A DNA stretch of 64,000 nucleotides from Hirschia maritima DSM 19733 (GCF_000378345.1 NZ_KB899544.1:992001-1056000), one strand, 5' to 3'; positions 1-9,312 are shown, counted from the first letter of the stretch. Numbers and translations are program-made. The notes: a model not told the origin generated them from the letters alone.

Positions 1-1662
1 TCCGTTACAGGTTCACCTTATATGGCCGGTGATTTGGTTATAATCGGAAATAGCGGAGCAGAGCTCGACGCGAGAGGTTATGTAACCGCATACGACTATA
101 AAACTGGTGAAGAGGCCTGGAGATTTTATACAGTACCGGGCAATCCTTCAAATGGGTTTGAGCATCCTGAATTGGAAATGGCAGCAAAAACTTGGGATGA
201 AAACAGTCTTTGGGAAGCTGGTTTGGGGGGCACCGTTTGGGATGGTATGGCTTATGATCCTGAGCTGGATCTACTGTATGTTGGGACAGGAAATTCAGCA
301 CCTTATCCCAGAAAATTGAGGAGTCCTTCAGGCGGAGACAATTTGTTTCTTGCGTCCATTCTGGCAATAAACCCCAAAACTGGAAAACTTGTTTGGCACT
401 ATCAATCTACACCTGGTGAGAATTGGGATTATACAGCTACTCAGAAAATGATATTGGCCGACATGGTGATAGAAGGTGAAAACCGGAAAGTTATCATGCA
501 AGCTCCCAAGAATGGTTTTTTCTATGTGATAGATAGAGAAACGGGTGAATTGATCTCTGCAGACCCTTATGTTCAAGTCAATTGGGCTAGTCATGTCGAC
601 CTCGAAACAGGTCGTCCCGTTGAAACTGGGCAAGGGGAGTATTTCGAAGAACCTAAACTTGTTTTCCCGGGGCCTGCAGGGGGGCACAATTGGCAACCAA
701 TGGCTTATAATCCAGGCACTGGGTTGGTGTATATTCCGGCCATGGAAGCCCCAGCGATTTTTTCGATGGTTGATGCTCCGTATTCATACCAAAAAGGGCA
801 ACCTCATTTTGCCGCCAAATACATTTTCCCTGTACCGGGTCCATGGGGGTTCGGGTCGGAAATAGCATCAGATTTGCCACCATTTTCTGAACTATCCGAG
901 GGCCAGCCTGACCCTACTGTGAAGGGGATATTGAAAGCTTGGGACCCTGTGCAAAAGAAGGTTGTTTGGGAAGTTGATACTTCTGCGCGTTGGACAGGAC
1001 AATTGTTTTCTGTGTGGAATGGTGGTGGAGTTATGACCACTGGAGGAGACCTTGTGTTTCAGGGGCGTGGTACCGGTGAATTGGCGATTTTAGATGCCAA
1101 ATCGGGACGTGAACTTCATGAAGTCAATATAGGCACAAGCATGATGGCAGCTCCGATGAGCTATCAATTGGGAGACAAACAATACGTCGCTATAATGGCT
1201 GGGCTAGGCGGGGCGCTTGGAAAACAACATTTGCCAGGTACCGCTGCGTATGAATTTGGAAACAAAGGTCGAATTGTTGCATTGGAGCTTGGTGGAGGGG
1301 AAGTGCCCATGCGAAAAGCAAAAATTCATTCCCAATCTAATACCTTGATGCCACCAGTTTCTCGGCGTGGGGATGCGCAAACTATCGAAATGGGAGAAGG
1401 CCTTTTTGATAGAACTTGTCGAATTTGTCATGCCAATGCAGGTGCGGCACCAGACCTGACTAAAATGGATCTCGTCGCTCATGAGACGTTTCTAGACATC
1501 GTTCTGAAGGGAGCACGAGCAGATAAAGGGATGGGATCGTATGAGGGGGTAATTGATCAGAATGAAGCAGAAGCTATTCACACATTCCTCATTGATAAAG
1601 CATGGCAAAACTACGAAAGCGAGGTAGATCAACCTGCCCCACATCAACCGGACGCAGAATGA
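1..1662 (+). CDS. PQQ-dependent quinohaemoprotein alcohol dehydrogenase (5' end outside the window)
   Basis: The frame is open from base 1, so the N-terminus lies upstream and about 553 residues are visible. The product should be a periplasmic type II quinohaemoprotein that oxidises an alcohol with PQQ and passes electrons through its own haem c. Two propeller-type repeats with a tryptophan-docking pattern are seen (GTVWDGMAYDPELDLLYVGT and GGHNWQPMAYNPGTGLVYIP). A WDYTATQ segment matches the family's active-site aspartate region. After the propeller comes a C-terminal cytochrome c domain with one haem site, CRICH, at bases 1417-1431, and a likely axial methionine in the GMGSYEG segment. The substrate cannot be read from the sequence; nearby catabolic genes make an aromatic or hydrophobic alcohol plausible. 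The gene ends at a strong terminator shared with the converging hydrolase gene. Confidence 0.9.
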   Translation, partial: SVTGSPYMAGDLVIIGNSGAELDARGYVTAYDYKTGEEAWRFYTVPGNPSNGFEHPELEMAAKTWDENSLWEAGLGGTVWDGMAYDPELDLLYVGTGNSAPYPRKLRSPSGGDNLFLASILAINPKTGKLVWHYQSTPGENWDYTATQKMILADMVIEGENRKVIMQAPKNGFFYVIDRETGELISADPYVQVNWASHVDLETGRPVETGQGEYFEEPKLVFPGPAGGHNWQPMAYNPGTGLVYIPAMEAPAIFSMVDAPYSYQKGQPHFAAKYIFPVPGPWGFGSEIASDLPPFSELSEGQPDPTVKGILKAWDPVQKKVVWEVDTSARWTGQLFSVWNGGGVMTTGGDLVFQGRGTGELAILDAKSGRELHEVNIGTSMMAAPMSYQLGDKQYVAIMAGLGGALGKQHLPGTAAYEFGNKGRIVALELGGGEVPMRKAKIHSQSNTLMPPVSRRGDAQTIEMGEGLFDRTCRICHANAGAAPDLTKMDLVAHETFLDIVLKGARADKGMGSYEGVIDQNEAEAIHTFLIDKAWQNYESEVDQPAPHQPDAE

Positions 1663-1690
1663 TCCATAAAAGTAGAGATCAATTTATCAA

Positions 1691-1725
1691 AAAAGCCTCT
1701 GACTTTCGAAAAGTCAGAGGCTTTT
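1691..1725. terminator. Bidirectional rho-independent terminator
   Basis: A perfect 16-bp inverted repeat (1691-1706 with 1710-1725) has a 3-nt loop, with A and T runs on its two sides. It lies between the convergent PQQ dehydrogenase and alpha/beta hydrolase genes and can serve both. Confidence 0.9.
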
Positions 1726-1750
1726 TATTTAGGAATAACTGTCTAAGATG

Positions 1751-2878
1751 CTATTTTTGTTGTTCTAATTGTTCAAGCAAATTGGTGAGATCTCTAACCA
1801 ACCATTCAGGACGGAATTGGTGGGCAGAATGTGGGGCACCAGGATATTCGATGACTGAAATAAGTTCTGGGTGCAGCTGACGAAGTTTTTCATTTTGATC
1901 TGACAAGTGAATGTGATCACCAATTGGATCAATCACAATCATTGGCACGTGCAGATTGCGGAAAGTAATCAACGGATGCACACGTCTCCAAGACTGATGC
2001 AGCATAGGAGTAACGTGAGCTTCTGCTGGATTAAATGCTGCTTTGGTGCCATCTCCCCAAAGTTTAAGTCCATCGTGACGATATTTAAATTTGCCTTCTT
2101 CAGTTTCGACAATTAAACTCGCTAGCATGGCGTACTTGCTTGCTTCAATCTCCTCCGGCCACATCATTTGAAACAGTTCTATTAATTCCTTGAACGCGTC
2201 AAAAAAGCTTGGAAATAGTTTTTCACTATTAGGGCCGTACGATAAATCTAGGTCTTTCACCAAATGATAATTTTTCTCCAAATGGCCCTGAACATAGTAT
2301 GATCCCCCATCTTCAAGCACTAGCGCAAGTGTGCGTTCTGGGTAGTGATCGTAGAAGGTGGTGGAGATAAAACCACCAAGTGAGAGCCCGCCTATAACGG
2401 CCTTTTCCATACCTAGTTCATCCATAACTGCGCGAATATCATCAGCTAGATGAGAAAGTGAAAAATCGTAGTTAGAAACTTTCGTTTCACCATGTCCTCG
2501 AGAATCCAAGGCAATCACATGAAAACCTGCTTTTGCTAGGTCATCTCCCACTTGCATTAGTCCAAATGAGCGACTTGAATAGCCATGTGACCAGATTAGT
2601 GGAATTCCTCCAGGTTCACCCCATTCGAGGTAGAACATATCAATTCCGTTCACAGTAATTGATTTTCCATGGTCTTTGCGAACCTGTTCGTATTCTTGAA
2701 TTGCCAGTTCTAAGTTTTTGCGATTCTCAGTTGTATCTGCAAAATTGAGATAGCTAGGTGTTTGCACTACTGATGTCGTTGCTTCTTCGGGCTTGGGTGG
2801 TGTTGCGCAAGCCGAAAGGCAGAATAAGCTTGCTGATGCTGACATGAGTATCTGACGAGCGTTAAGTTTAATGATCAT
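1751..2878 (-). CDS. Alpha/beta hydrolase lipoprotein
   Basis: This 375-residue alpha/beta-fold hydrolase probably acts as an esterase or lactonase on the periplasmic side of a membrane. The N-terminus is a lipoprotein signal with lipobox LSAC and lipidated Cys24. The fold is shown by an oxyanion segment (WSHGYSSRSF), a nucleophile elbow GLSLGG (G-x-S-x-G), a late acid in VIDPIGDH and a catalytic His in PGAPHSAH near the C-terminus. The gene is monocistronic, convergent with the PQQ dehydrogenase. Its substrate is unknown. Closest functional classes by motif are 3-oxoadipate enol-lactonase-like and epoxide hydrolase-like proteins, but no specific name is justified. Confidence 0.85.
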   Translation of the reverse strand: MIIKLNARQILMSASASLFCLSACATPPKPEEATTSVVQTPSYLNFADTTENRKNLELAIQEYEQVRKDHGKSITVNGIDMFYLEWGEPGGIPLIWSHGYSSRSFGLMQVGDDLAKAGFHVIALDSRGHGETKVSNYDFSLSHLADDIRAVMDELGMEKAVIGGLSLGGFISTTFYDHYPERTLALVLEDGGSYYVQGHLEKNYHLVKDLDLSYGPNSEKLFPSFFDAFKELIELFQMMWPEEIEASKYAMLASLIVETEEGKFKYRHDGLKLWGDGTKAAFNPAEAHVTPMLHQSWRRVHPLITFRNLHVPMIVIDPIGDHIHLSDQNEKLRQLHPELISVIEYPGAPHSAHQFRPEWLVRDLTNLLEQLEQQK

Positions 2879-3113
2879 GAAAATGCTTCTCCAGTTGCAA
2901 GGCAGATTGAAATTACGCGCCTGAAATATTTGGAAAAAAAAGTATTAGTTTACCCAACCAGTTAAGTGAGCGTTCAAAACAATAAATTGATGTTCAATAC
3001 TCGGATTTGTTCCAAATTATACAGAGCATAAAGAGTAATTGGTTATTCTCTATAAACGCCTTTTCTGATGAAATAAGAATATCATGATGCTTTTCTTTGC
3101 GGTATCGAATTGA

Positions 3114-3365
3114 ATTGTCCGTTCGGTTCAAGTTTTATGCTTCAAGACACATTTTAAGACGTTTGTCGCTATTGGGGTGTGCAAAAGTCAGTGGTGTGCT
3201 GGCGGAGGAGTGGATGGCATGAAAGATGTGACATCAGTATCCAAAATCACCCAAGAGTTATTGAATGCTGGATATAGTTTTGAGGATGTTACCAAAATCT
3301 GGGGAGGTAATTTGATGCGTGTGATGCGTGAAGTTGAGGCGTTTAAAGAAACTTATCGCGCATAA
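3114..3365 (+). pseudogene. 3' remnant of an M19 membrane dipeptidase
   Basis: The last about 50 codons read as the C-terminus of a renal/membrane dipeptidase (peptidase M19): GGGVDGMKDV, then ELLNAGYSFEDVTKIWGGN and LMRVMREVEA, matching the family's conserved tail ending in GGN-x-x-RV. Going upstream in the same frame, TFVAIG aligns with the VAIGSDFDG region, but the metal-site residues are replaced (VCKSQWCAGG) and a stop occurs at 3111. A full gene would have 350-430 codons. No start or 5' part is present, so this is a decayed fragment. A 62-codon frame starting with GTG at 3177 exists but is unlikely to be functional. Confidence 0.7.
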
Positions 3366-3376
3366 CTTTTTATGAA

Positions 3377-3418
3377 GATATTGGCTCAATATTGGCCGAT
3401 ATCGTGTTCAAATTGAAC
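3377..3418. other. Hairpin and 13-bp palindrome downstream of the dipeptidase remnant
   Basis: GATATTGGC (3377-3385) pairs with GCCGATATC (3395-3403) with one wobble. It is followed by the palindrome GTTCAAATTGAAC at 3406-3418. No T run follows, so this is not a standard terminator. The function is unknown. Confidence 0.4.
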
Positions 3419-3430
3419 TTATTCTTGAAA

Positions 3431-3484
3431 GCTCAAGCTCAAGCTCAAGCTCAAGCTCAAGCTCAAGCTCAAGCTCAAGCTCAA
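3431..3484. repeat. Hexanucleotide tandem repeat, nine copies of GCTCAA
   Basis: Nine perfect head-to-tail copies of GCTCAA (54 bp) lie 20 bp past the stop codon of the HxlR-type gene and about 65 bp after the dipeptidase remnant. Perfect identity of all copies suggests recent expansion by slipped-strand replication. It is outside any recognised reading frame, so it cannot switch a coding frame here. It could change the 3' UTR of the regulator. Confidence 0.95.
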
Positions 3485-3503
3485 ATTCGAATTTTTCTGA
3501 GAT

Positions 3504-4475
3504 CTATTTAGTATCTGTTCGTGATTGTTTTAGTTCCGAAGAGATGAGTGGTTCTTTACAGTGCGAACATCCTACGATTGGGTCGAGTTCGTTCCCACAG
3601 ATTTTATGATGAAGTAAGACAGGCGGGCCTTCGGTGGAACCGTAATACTTGTCGCCCCAGCGCATCAACATGAGCAATACGGTGTAATAATCATATCCTT
3701 TATGAGTAAGCCAGTATTCAAACCTGTCTGGTCGTGTTTGGTACAACACCTCAGTTAGAACGTTGTTTTCAACAAGCCAGTTGAGGCGTTCAGAAAGAAT
3801 GTTTGTGGCGATTGCAGTATCGTTTAAAATATCGTCATATCTGCGAATGTTCGTGAACACAGAGCGAAGAATTAAGCTGGCCCATCGGTCGCCCAAAATT
3901 TCAACAGAATCCGTATACAAAAGGTCCAATTCCGATAGGTTGTCTCGGCTTCTGTTTTGTCTGCGTCTGATGTAACTGGCTTCCATCAAGCCAACACCTG
4001 GTCCTTCTTTCCACTCTAAATCTTTGGATTTGATAATTTGCTTGCAATGACCGCAAATAGGTTCAGGGTTTGTAGGAGAGCCGCAAGCAGTGTGAACTAG
4101 TTGCACATCGAATTTTGTCGTCTTAGTTGACCATTTTTTTTCAAAACGAAGCAACATCATAGCAACCCACTCCAAGTCCAACCCTTTCGGAGTGAATCTA
4201 TATTCATAGCGGAGAGGTTTTTGGCTGTAGGGTTCCTTAAAAACGATGTCTGCTGCGATCAGTTTTTTTAGGCGATCTGATACGACTGATTTAGGCAATT
4301 TTGTTCGAGTTTGAATGCTCTTGAATTGGCGTTCGCCTAACCAGATTGTTTCCAGAATTAGTAAAGTGGGGACGTCGCCGATATCATTGAGGGCACGCCA
4401 AATAGAGCATGTTTTGATTAACCTAGGAGCGTCTTGGGCTGTCTCTGGAGGCGTGTTCGGTTGTATAGGCTGCAT
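3504..4475 (-). CDS. Duplicated HxlR-family transcriptional regulator with Cys/His knuckles
   Basis: This 323-residue protein carries two HxlR-type winged-helix domains, about residues 22-115 and 185-277, where usual HxlR proteins have one domain of about 110 residues. Each has the HxlR pattern of an IGDxP/GDRW segment, a recognition-helix region (SVVSDRLKKL; ATNILSERLNWL) and a wing ending in FTPKG or LTHKG. The first half keeps the conserved N-terminal Cys (C23), which is redox-active in some family members; the second lacks it. After each domain an identical H-x2-C-x9-C-x2-C pattern occurs (H128/C131/C141/C144 and H290/C293/C303/C306), which looks like a metal knuckle. The gene is divergent from the TonB receptor gene, which it probably controls (inference). 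Confidence 0.85.
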   Translation of the reverse strand: MQPIQPNTPPETAQDAPRLIKTCSIWRALNDIGDVPTLLILETIWLGERQFKSIQTRTKLPKSVVSDRLKKLIAADIVFKEPYSQKPLRYEYRFTPKGLDLEWVAMMLLRFEKKWSTKTTKFDVQLVHTACGSPTNPEPICGHCKQIIKSKDLEWKEGPGVGLMEASYIRRRQNRSRDNLSELDLLYTDSVEILGDRWASLILRSVFTNIRRYDDILNDTAIATNILSERLNWLVENNVLTEVLYQTRPDRFEYWLTHKGYDYYTVLLMLMRWGDKYYGSTEGPPVLLHHKICGNELDPIVGCSHCKEPLISSELKQSRTDTK

Positions 4476-4865
4476 ATCAAATCGGATTACTTTTGGAGAC
4501 GTAAGTTTAGACTAAGAAGTTATACTGTATATAGGCAAATGCTTAGACTCAAGAAAATCTATAGTTTAGTCTTTATGTATGTACAAAATATACAACAAAC
4601 TCAATTAAACTTGCAAAATAAAACTAATGTACGTGTTTTGGTTAGGCGTGAAAAAGCGATTTGGTTTCACTAAAATTGATTTATATTTCAAATATTTGGG
4701 AAAAATAAATATAAGTCTGATATTGTTTCTATTTTAAGTATTTCAATGACATCATATAGTAACTTGCATTGACATACCTACTATGGCGGTGCAGGATTTT
4801 TACTCAACGCGAATTTAGTTCAAAATAATAAATGACAATTGTCGCAGCGTTTGAGGGAGGAAATT
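4476..4865. promoter_or_regulatory. Divergent regulatory region with three TTAG(A/T)C elements
   Basis: This 390-bp AT-rich region separates the HxlR-type regulator from the TonB receptor gene. Close to the regulator start there are three related sites: TTAGACTAA (4507-4515, a near-palindrome), TTAGACTCA (4543-4551) and TTAGTCTTT (4566-4574). They are candidate operators for autoregulation. I could not assign a convincing -35/-10 pair for the receptor gene. A 90-bp stretch before 4838 is plain AT-rich sequence with no open gene. Confidence 0.4.
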
Positions 4866-7286
4866 ATGAGGAATTTGTGGACAAGAATTGTCCTGCTTGG
4901 AACAAGTTCACTGGTGTCAGTCGGAGCGGCAATCGCTCAAGATCAAACTGAGACGGATAATGGACCAAAGTTAGAAACGATTGTTGTAACAGCGCAATCT
5001 CGACAAGAGAGTTTGCAGGATGTCCCTGTGTCGGTGTCCGCAGTTGATTCAGAAACTATTTCGGCCCGCAATCTATCGAATGTTGAAAATCTGACTGATT
5101 TGGCTCCCAATTTCACTTATACAGAAACAGGAATAGCGACGAGCTTCTTTCTGAGAGGAATTGGATCTGGCATCAATCAAGGGTTTGAGCAGTCTGTAGG
5201 CGTGTATGTTGATGGCATCAACTTCCCTCGTGGACAGCAGGTGCGTGCACCTTTTTTTGATGTAGAACGGATCGAAGTGTTGCGGGGACCGCAATCAATT
5301 CTGTTTGGGAAGAACTCGGTTGCTGGTGCAATCAGTGTCGTGTCTGCAAAACCTACAGACAGTTTTGAAGGATCAATGCTTGGGTCATATGAGTTTTTAG
5401 ATGGTGAAAGCCTAATTGAGGGAGTCGTATCTGGGCCACTCAGTGACCGTGTTCGAGCGCGCGTTGCGGCAAGATTTAAAGATGCGGACGGTTATTTAGA
5501 AAACACAACGCTCAATCAGGATGAACCCCAAAAAGAAGAATTGTCCATTCGCGGAACCTTGGAATTCGATGTTACGGACAATTTATTGGCAACCCTCAAA
5601 GCTGAGGTAAGCCGCTTTGATAGTGTAGGGCGTCACATTCAAATTGATAATAGCGCGCCTGCAGTAGCTGGGCCTTTTGCTGGATTGCATTATGGTCAGA
5701 TACTCGCCAGTCCTTTGTTTAATCAGCATCCGAGTGTGCTAAATGTAGTTCAAGATGATGTTCGTTCTTCAAATGGTGACAACAGCAACAATGATAGCCA
5801 AAACTATCAATTAGTATTGGATTATGACCTTAACGGGTTTGAGCTTAAAGCGACTTCGAATTTTCAAAACTTTGAATACGATGAATTAGCGGATGTGGAT
5901 TATACAGGTGCTGATGTCCTCTCCGGCCTTCAGAGTGAAGAATACTCGCAGTTCTCTCAAGAATTTAGACTAACATCTCCAAAAAATGATCGCTTTGATT
6001 ACATTCTTGGAGCTTATTACCAATCCTCTGATCATGAATACGCTGCTGACCTAAACATTGCCGCAACATCTGTTTTGGTACCTGTTTTAGAAGCTGCATC
6101 ACCGGGAGCAGGATTGGGTATTGCAGGAACAGGAACTGACCGTCTTTCCACAGCGGATTCAAAAGTGCTCTCAGTGTTTGCCCAAGGAAATGTCCTTTTT
6201 AATGATGATTGGTCATTGCAGTTAGGTGGACGTGTAACTAGGGATGAACGTGATGGATTTAGACGTATGATCGTTACAGCGCTGGGCGGCGGTGATTTAC
6301 CTGCCTCTCAAGCTGCAGCGGCACCCTTAACATACGCGGCTTTGTTTCAGATCACTTCTACCAATCTTGAAGCGCTTGGTCCTTTTGGTGCGCCATTTGT
6401 TGGTGCTCTAGGTGAAGGGCAGGTTTCGGCATCTTTTGAAAAAACGTCTTTTTCTCCTGATGTGAAGCTAGTTTACACGCCAAGTGATGACGTGATGATG
6501 TATGCGAGCTGGACACGTGGGAGTAAAGCGGGAGGTTTCGATTTCCTGGCAAACAATAAAGGTTCTGCTGCGACGTTTGAGGAGGGTTTCGTATTTGATG
6601 AGGAGATCGCTTCCAACTATGAAGTCGGTGGAAAGTTCTCATTTGGCGGAAATGTTGAGTTAAATGCGGCGGCATACTTCACACAGTTTGAGGACCTTCA
6701 AATCTCGATATTTGATGGTGCATTGGGCTTTAACGTCGGAAATGCAGCTGAATCAGAGATCTTTGGGTTGGAATTAGATGGGCGTTGGGCGGTCACAGAC
6801 CATTTACGTCTATCAGGTGCGTTTGCTTACACAGATTTTGAATTTACTGACTTTAAAAATGGTCAATGTTATTTCGGGCAAACACCTGATTTTGCAAACG
6901 GGTTGTGCGACTACACTGGAAAAAGCAATCAATTGGTATCTGAGTTTGCAGGAAATTTGACCGCCGACTTTGATATTCCTCTCGGTGAGAGATATGAGCT
7001 TGCGGGGCTTACTGCTTTGAATTTTGCAAGTGACTATGATGCTTCCATCACTTTTGATCCTCTTGGAAAAGAGAATGGATATGTTGAAGCTGATTTGAGG
7101 CTGGCATTCCGTCCAGTGGACCGCAAATGGGAATTTGCTGTTCTAGGCGAAAACCTCACAGACAATGAACGATTGACATTGAATGGAGACGCACCGTTGG
7201 CAGGATCAACATTCGGATCCAAAACGACCTATGGCCTGTATACTCGGGGCCGGAAAGTCTCAGCTCAATTCAAAGTGCACTTCTAA
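4866..7286 (+). CDS. TonB-dependent outer-membrane receptor
   Basis: This 806-residue receptor should import a scarce ligand across the outer membrane using TonB energy. The ATG at 4866 is preferred because GAGGGAGG (4853-4860) sits 5 nt upstream and it opens a signal peptide cleaved near AIA-Q; a TTG at 4839 would extend it by nine unlikely residues. A TonB box (ETIVVTA) comes right after the signal, then a plug domain (DVPVSVSAV, LRGPQSILFGKNSVAGAISV) and a beta-barrel ending in an aromatic terminal residue (QFKVHF). No signal-transduction (STN) domain is present. The plug and TonB box are of the type common in sphingomonad and caulobacterial receptors for carbohydrates or aromatic compounds. 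The divergent HxlR-like gene and downstream catabolic genes suggest a hydrophobic or aromatic ligand, but this is inference. Confidence 0.93.
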   Translation: MRNLWTRIVLLGTSSLVSVGAAIAQDQTETDNGPKLETIVVTAQSRQESLQDVPVSVSAVDSETISARNLSNVENLTDLAPNFTYTETGIATSFFLRGIGSGINQGFEQSVGVYVDGINFPRGQQVRAPFFDVERIEVLRGPQSILFGKNSVAGAISVVSAKPTDSFEGSMLGSYEFLDGESLIEGVVSGPLSDRVRARVAARFKDADGYLENTTLNQDEPQKEELSIRGTLEFDVTDNLLATLKAEVSRFDSVGRHIQIDNSAPAVAGPFAGLHYGQILASPLFNQHPSVLNVVQDDVRSSNGDNSNNDSQNYQLVLDYDLNGFELKATSNFQNFEYDELADVDYTGADVLSGLQSEEYSQFSQEFRLTSPKNDRFDYILGAYYQSSDHEYAADLNIAATSVLVPVLEAASPGAGLGIAGTGTDRLSTADSKVLSVFAQGNVLFNDDWSLQLGGRVTRDERDGFRRMIVTALGGGDLPASQAAAAPLTYAALFQITSTNLEALGPFGAPFVGALGEGQVSASFEKTSFSPDVKLVYTPSDDVMMYASWTRGSKAGGFDFLANNKGSAATFEEGFVFDEEIASNYEVGGKFSFGGNVELNAAAYFTQFEDLQISIFDGALGFNVGNAAESEIFGLELDGRWAVTDHLRLSGAFAYTDFEFTDFKNGQCYFGQTPDFANGLCDYTGKSNQLVSEFAGNLTADFDIPLGERYELAGLTALNFASDYDASITFDPLGKENGYVEADLRLAFRPVDRKWEFAVLGENLTDNERLTLNGDAPLAGSTFGSKTTYGLYTRGRKVSAQFKVHF

Positions 7287-7346
7287 GAAATATATTTGAA
7301 TTTGGGGAAGGGAGATATTGAAGTTAAGTTGTCTCCCAACTTTTGT

Positions 7347-7381
7347 AGCTCTAGTCCTTATATCGGACTAGAGCTTTTTTT
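7347..7381. terminator. Terminator between the TonB receptor and acyl-CoA ligase genes
   Basis: AGCTCTAGTCC (7347-7357) pairs perfectly with GGACTAGAGCT (7365-7375) across a 7-nt loop, followed by seven T (7375-7381). It ends the receptor transcript and lies just before the stop of the converging ligase gene. Confidence 0.88.
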
Positions 7382-7386
7382 AGCGT

Positions 7387-9264
7387 TTACTTCCATTCGT
7401 AAATGAAACCGTTAAGTGCCGATGCTACTCGCTCTTTTTGGTCTTGGGAGTGGATTGCAACCGACGCAACTAATCCCTTTTGCTTATCGTCTTCAATATT
7501 GGTGACGTGAGCTTCAATTCCATTGGCTTTAAGCGTCTCGTTGAAGACGCGCTGTATTGCGATTTTCCGCAAGTCTAGTTTGGAGATTTTGCCAACAGGA
7601 GTGAGCGGCAAGTGTTCCAGTATTTCGATGTGCTTCGGCCAGGCAGCTTGTTCACTTATCTTGCTTTTTGCGTACTCAATGAGTGAAGTCGCCGTCGTTT
7701 TAGAGCCTTTTTGCAGTGACACATATGCGCATGGTGTTTCACCAGCGTGTTTGTCTGGCTGTCCTATCGCTGCCACCAATTCAACATCAGAGTGGCTATC
7801 AAGTGCTTCTTCAATGATTGAGGGATCAATATTGTGTCCGCCCCTTATGATGAGATCTTTTTCGCGACCTGTTATCCAAATGTAACCGTCTTCATCCACA
7901 TACCCTCTATCACCTGTTCTGAGATACCCATCATCCGTGTACACACTGTCATTATCTGAAGCATTTCTGTAAATTTGAGTGTCGCAAATGCCAGGGCCTT
8001 TCGCACAGATTTCACCCACTTCTCCTACTTGAGCTAGTGCTGTGTGGCCGTTGCCAGAAGTTCGGATTTGAACATCGCTGTAGGGAAAAGGGATTCCAAC
8101 TGAGCCTATTTTCTTCATGCCTCCGATCGGGTTGCCTGTCAGAACGGCAGTGGCTTCAGTTAGTCCATAACCCTCCACGACCTCGATGCCCGTTGTTTTT
8201 TCAAATCTGTTAAAGACGTCGACGGGGAGAGGAGCCGAACCTGACAGAAGTAACTCAACAGATGAAACATCGGCATTTATTGGATGTTCCATAAGGGCAG
8301 ACATCGCTGTAGGAACAGCAAGAATGAATGTAACTTTCCATCTTTCTATGAGTTTCCAAAAGTTATCTAAAACTCCATCCCCTCTGAAACCAGCAGCAGT
8401 TGGCAGGACAACATGAGCTCCGGAAATGACGGCGCTGCAAACCATCCCGTGACTTCCAAAAACATGAAAAAGTGGAAGAGGGCAGATCGCTACACTTTTG
8501 TTGTTGAGTAGGAAAGTTCCTCCTAGCCAGCCAATGTACAAAACTCCTGTTTGCATATGGTCGACAACTTTAGGAGTTCCAGTTGTTCCACCTGTGTGAA
8601 AGCTTGCGACAACCCTATCATTCTTTATGTCTTCAAAATTTAGTGTCGGTGTTTGAGAAGTCAGAGCGTCATTGAAAGATATTTGTTTAATGTCTTTGTA
8701 TTGAACAGCTTGCTTGGACAGGACTTTTACTGCTGTTTTTTTCAATAAAGGAAGATATTGAACGAGGTCGACTTCTATCACTGTTTTTACACTGGGCGTG
8801 TTTTGAACGGCTTTGGAAACGCGCTCGGCTATATCTATTTTGGGAAGTTTGCCGAGGGTCACCACAATTTTTGCGTTTGTGGCATTAAGTATGGATGCAA
8901 TGTTATCGGCTTCCAATAGCGGATTTATGGGAACGACAATTCCCGAAACCATCCCCGCTAAATAGGTGAGAACTGCTTCATTGCAATTGGGCAAAATATA
9001 CGCCACAGCGTCTCGTTCTGTTAGACCTTCACTTCGGAAGAAATTGGCCAATTGGACGGAATGATTGTGAACTTCGCGCCAATTGAGGGTTTTGGCTTTG
9101 CAAGATTCTTTTGATTCCATTTGAAAGCTAAATGCGGGCCTATCGGGCCATTTTTGTGCGGCGTTGTGAATGCCAGAATAAATTGTTTGAGGAATATCTC
9201 GATCCAAGAAATTGCATTCATTTTCAATAGCATTTCTACTCTCGTAATCTGAAAAACTAACCAT
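7387..9264 (-). CDS. AMP-forming acyl-CoA synthetase (fatty or aryl acid ligase)
   Basis: This 625-residue ANL-superfamily ligase activates a carboxylic acid to its CoA thioester through an acyl-AMP. The motifs are the P-loop-like HTGGTTGTPKVV, the adenine-binding EGYGLTEAT, the hinge YLRTGDRGYVDEDGYIWITG with GREKDLIIRGG, and the C-terminal catalytic lysine in PVGKISK. About 60 residues follow the usual end, longer than most relatives. The start is supported by GGGGAGAAA just upstream on the minus strand. It is divergent from the thiolase gene with 109 bp between, so the two probably belong to one catabolic unit. The acyl substrate cannot be determined from motifs. Confidence 0.9.
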   Translation of the reverse strand: MVSFSDYESRNAIENECNFLDRDIPQTIYSGIHNAAQKWPDRPAFSFQMESKESCKAKTLNWREVHNHSVQLANFFRSEGLTERDAVAYILPNCNEAVLTYLAGMVSGIVVPINPLLEADNIASILNATNAKIVVTLGKLPKIDIAERVSKAVQNTPSVKTVIEVDLVQYLPLLKKTAVKVLSKQAVQYKDIKQISFNDALTSQTPTLNFEDIKNDRVVASFHTGGTTGTPKVVDHMQTGVLYIGWLGGTFLLNNKSVAICPLPLFHVFGSHGMVCSAVISGAHVVLPTAAGFRGDGVLDNFWKLIERWKVTFILAVPTAMSALMEHPINADVSSVELLLSGSAPLPVDVFNRFEKTTGIEVVEGYGLTEATAVLTGNPIGGMKKIGSVGIPFPYSDVQIRTSGNGHTALAQVGEVGEICAKGPGICDTQIYRNASDNDSVYTDDGYLRTGDRGYVDEDGYIWITGREKDLIIRGGHNIDPSIIEEALDSHSDVELVAAIGQPDKHAGETPCAYVSLQKGSKTTATSLIEYAKSKISEQAAWPKHIEILEHLPLTPVGKISKLDLRKIAIQRVFNETLKANGIEAHVTNIEDDKQKGLVASVAIHSQDQKERVASALNGFIYEWK

Positions 9265-9312
9265 TTTCTCCCCGTCAATCTCGTCTTAAAGCGATCATCT
9301 TTATTGTAGGTC

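Noticed and set aside
3431-3484. Possible CRISPR array
   Set aside because: Direct 6-bp repeats with no spacers; it is a simple tandem repeat.
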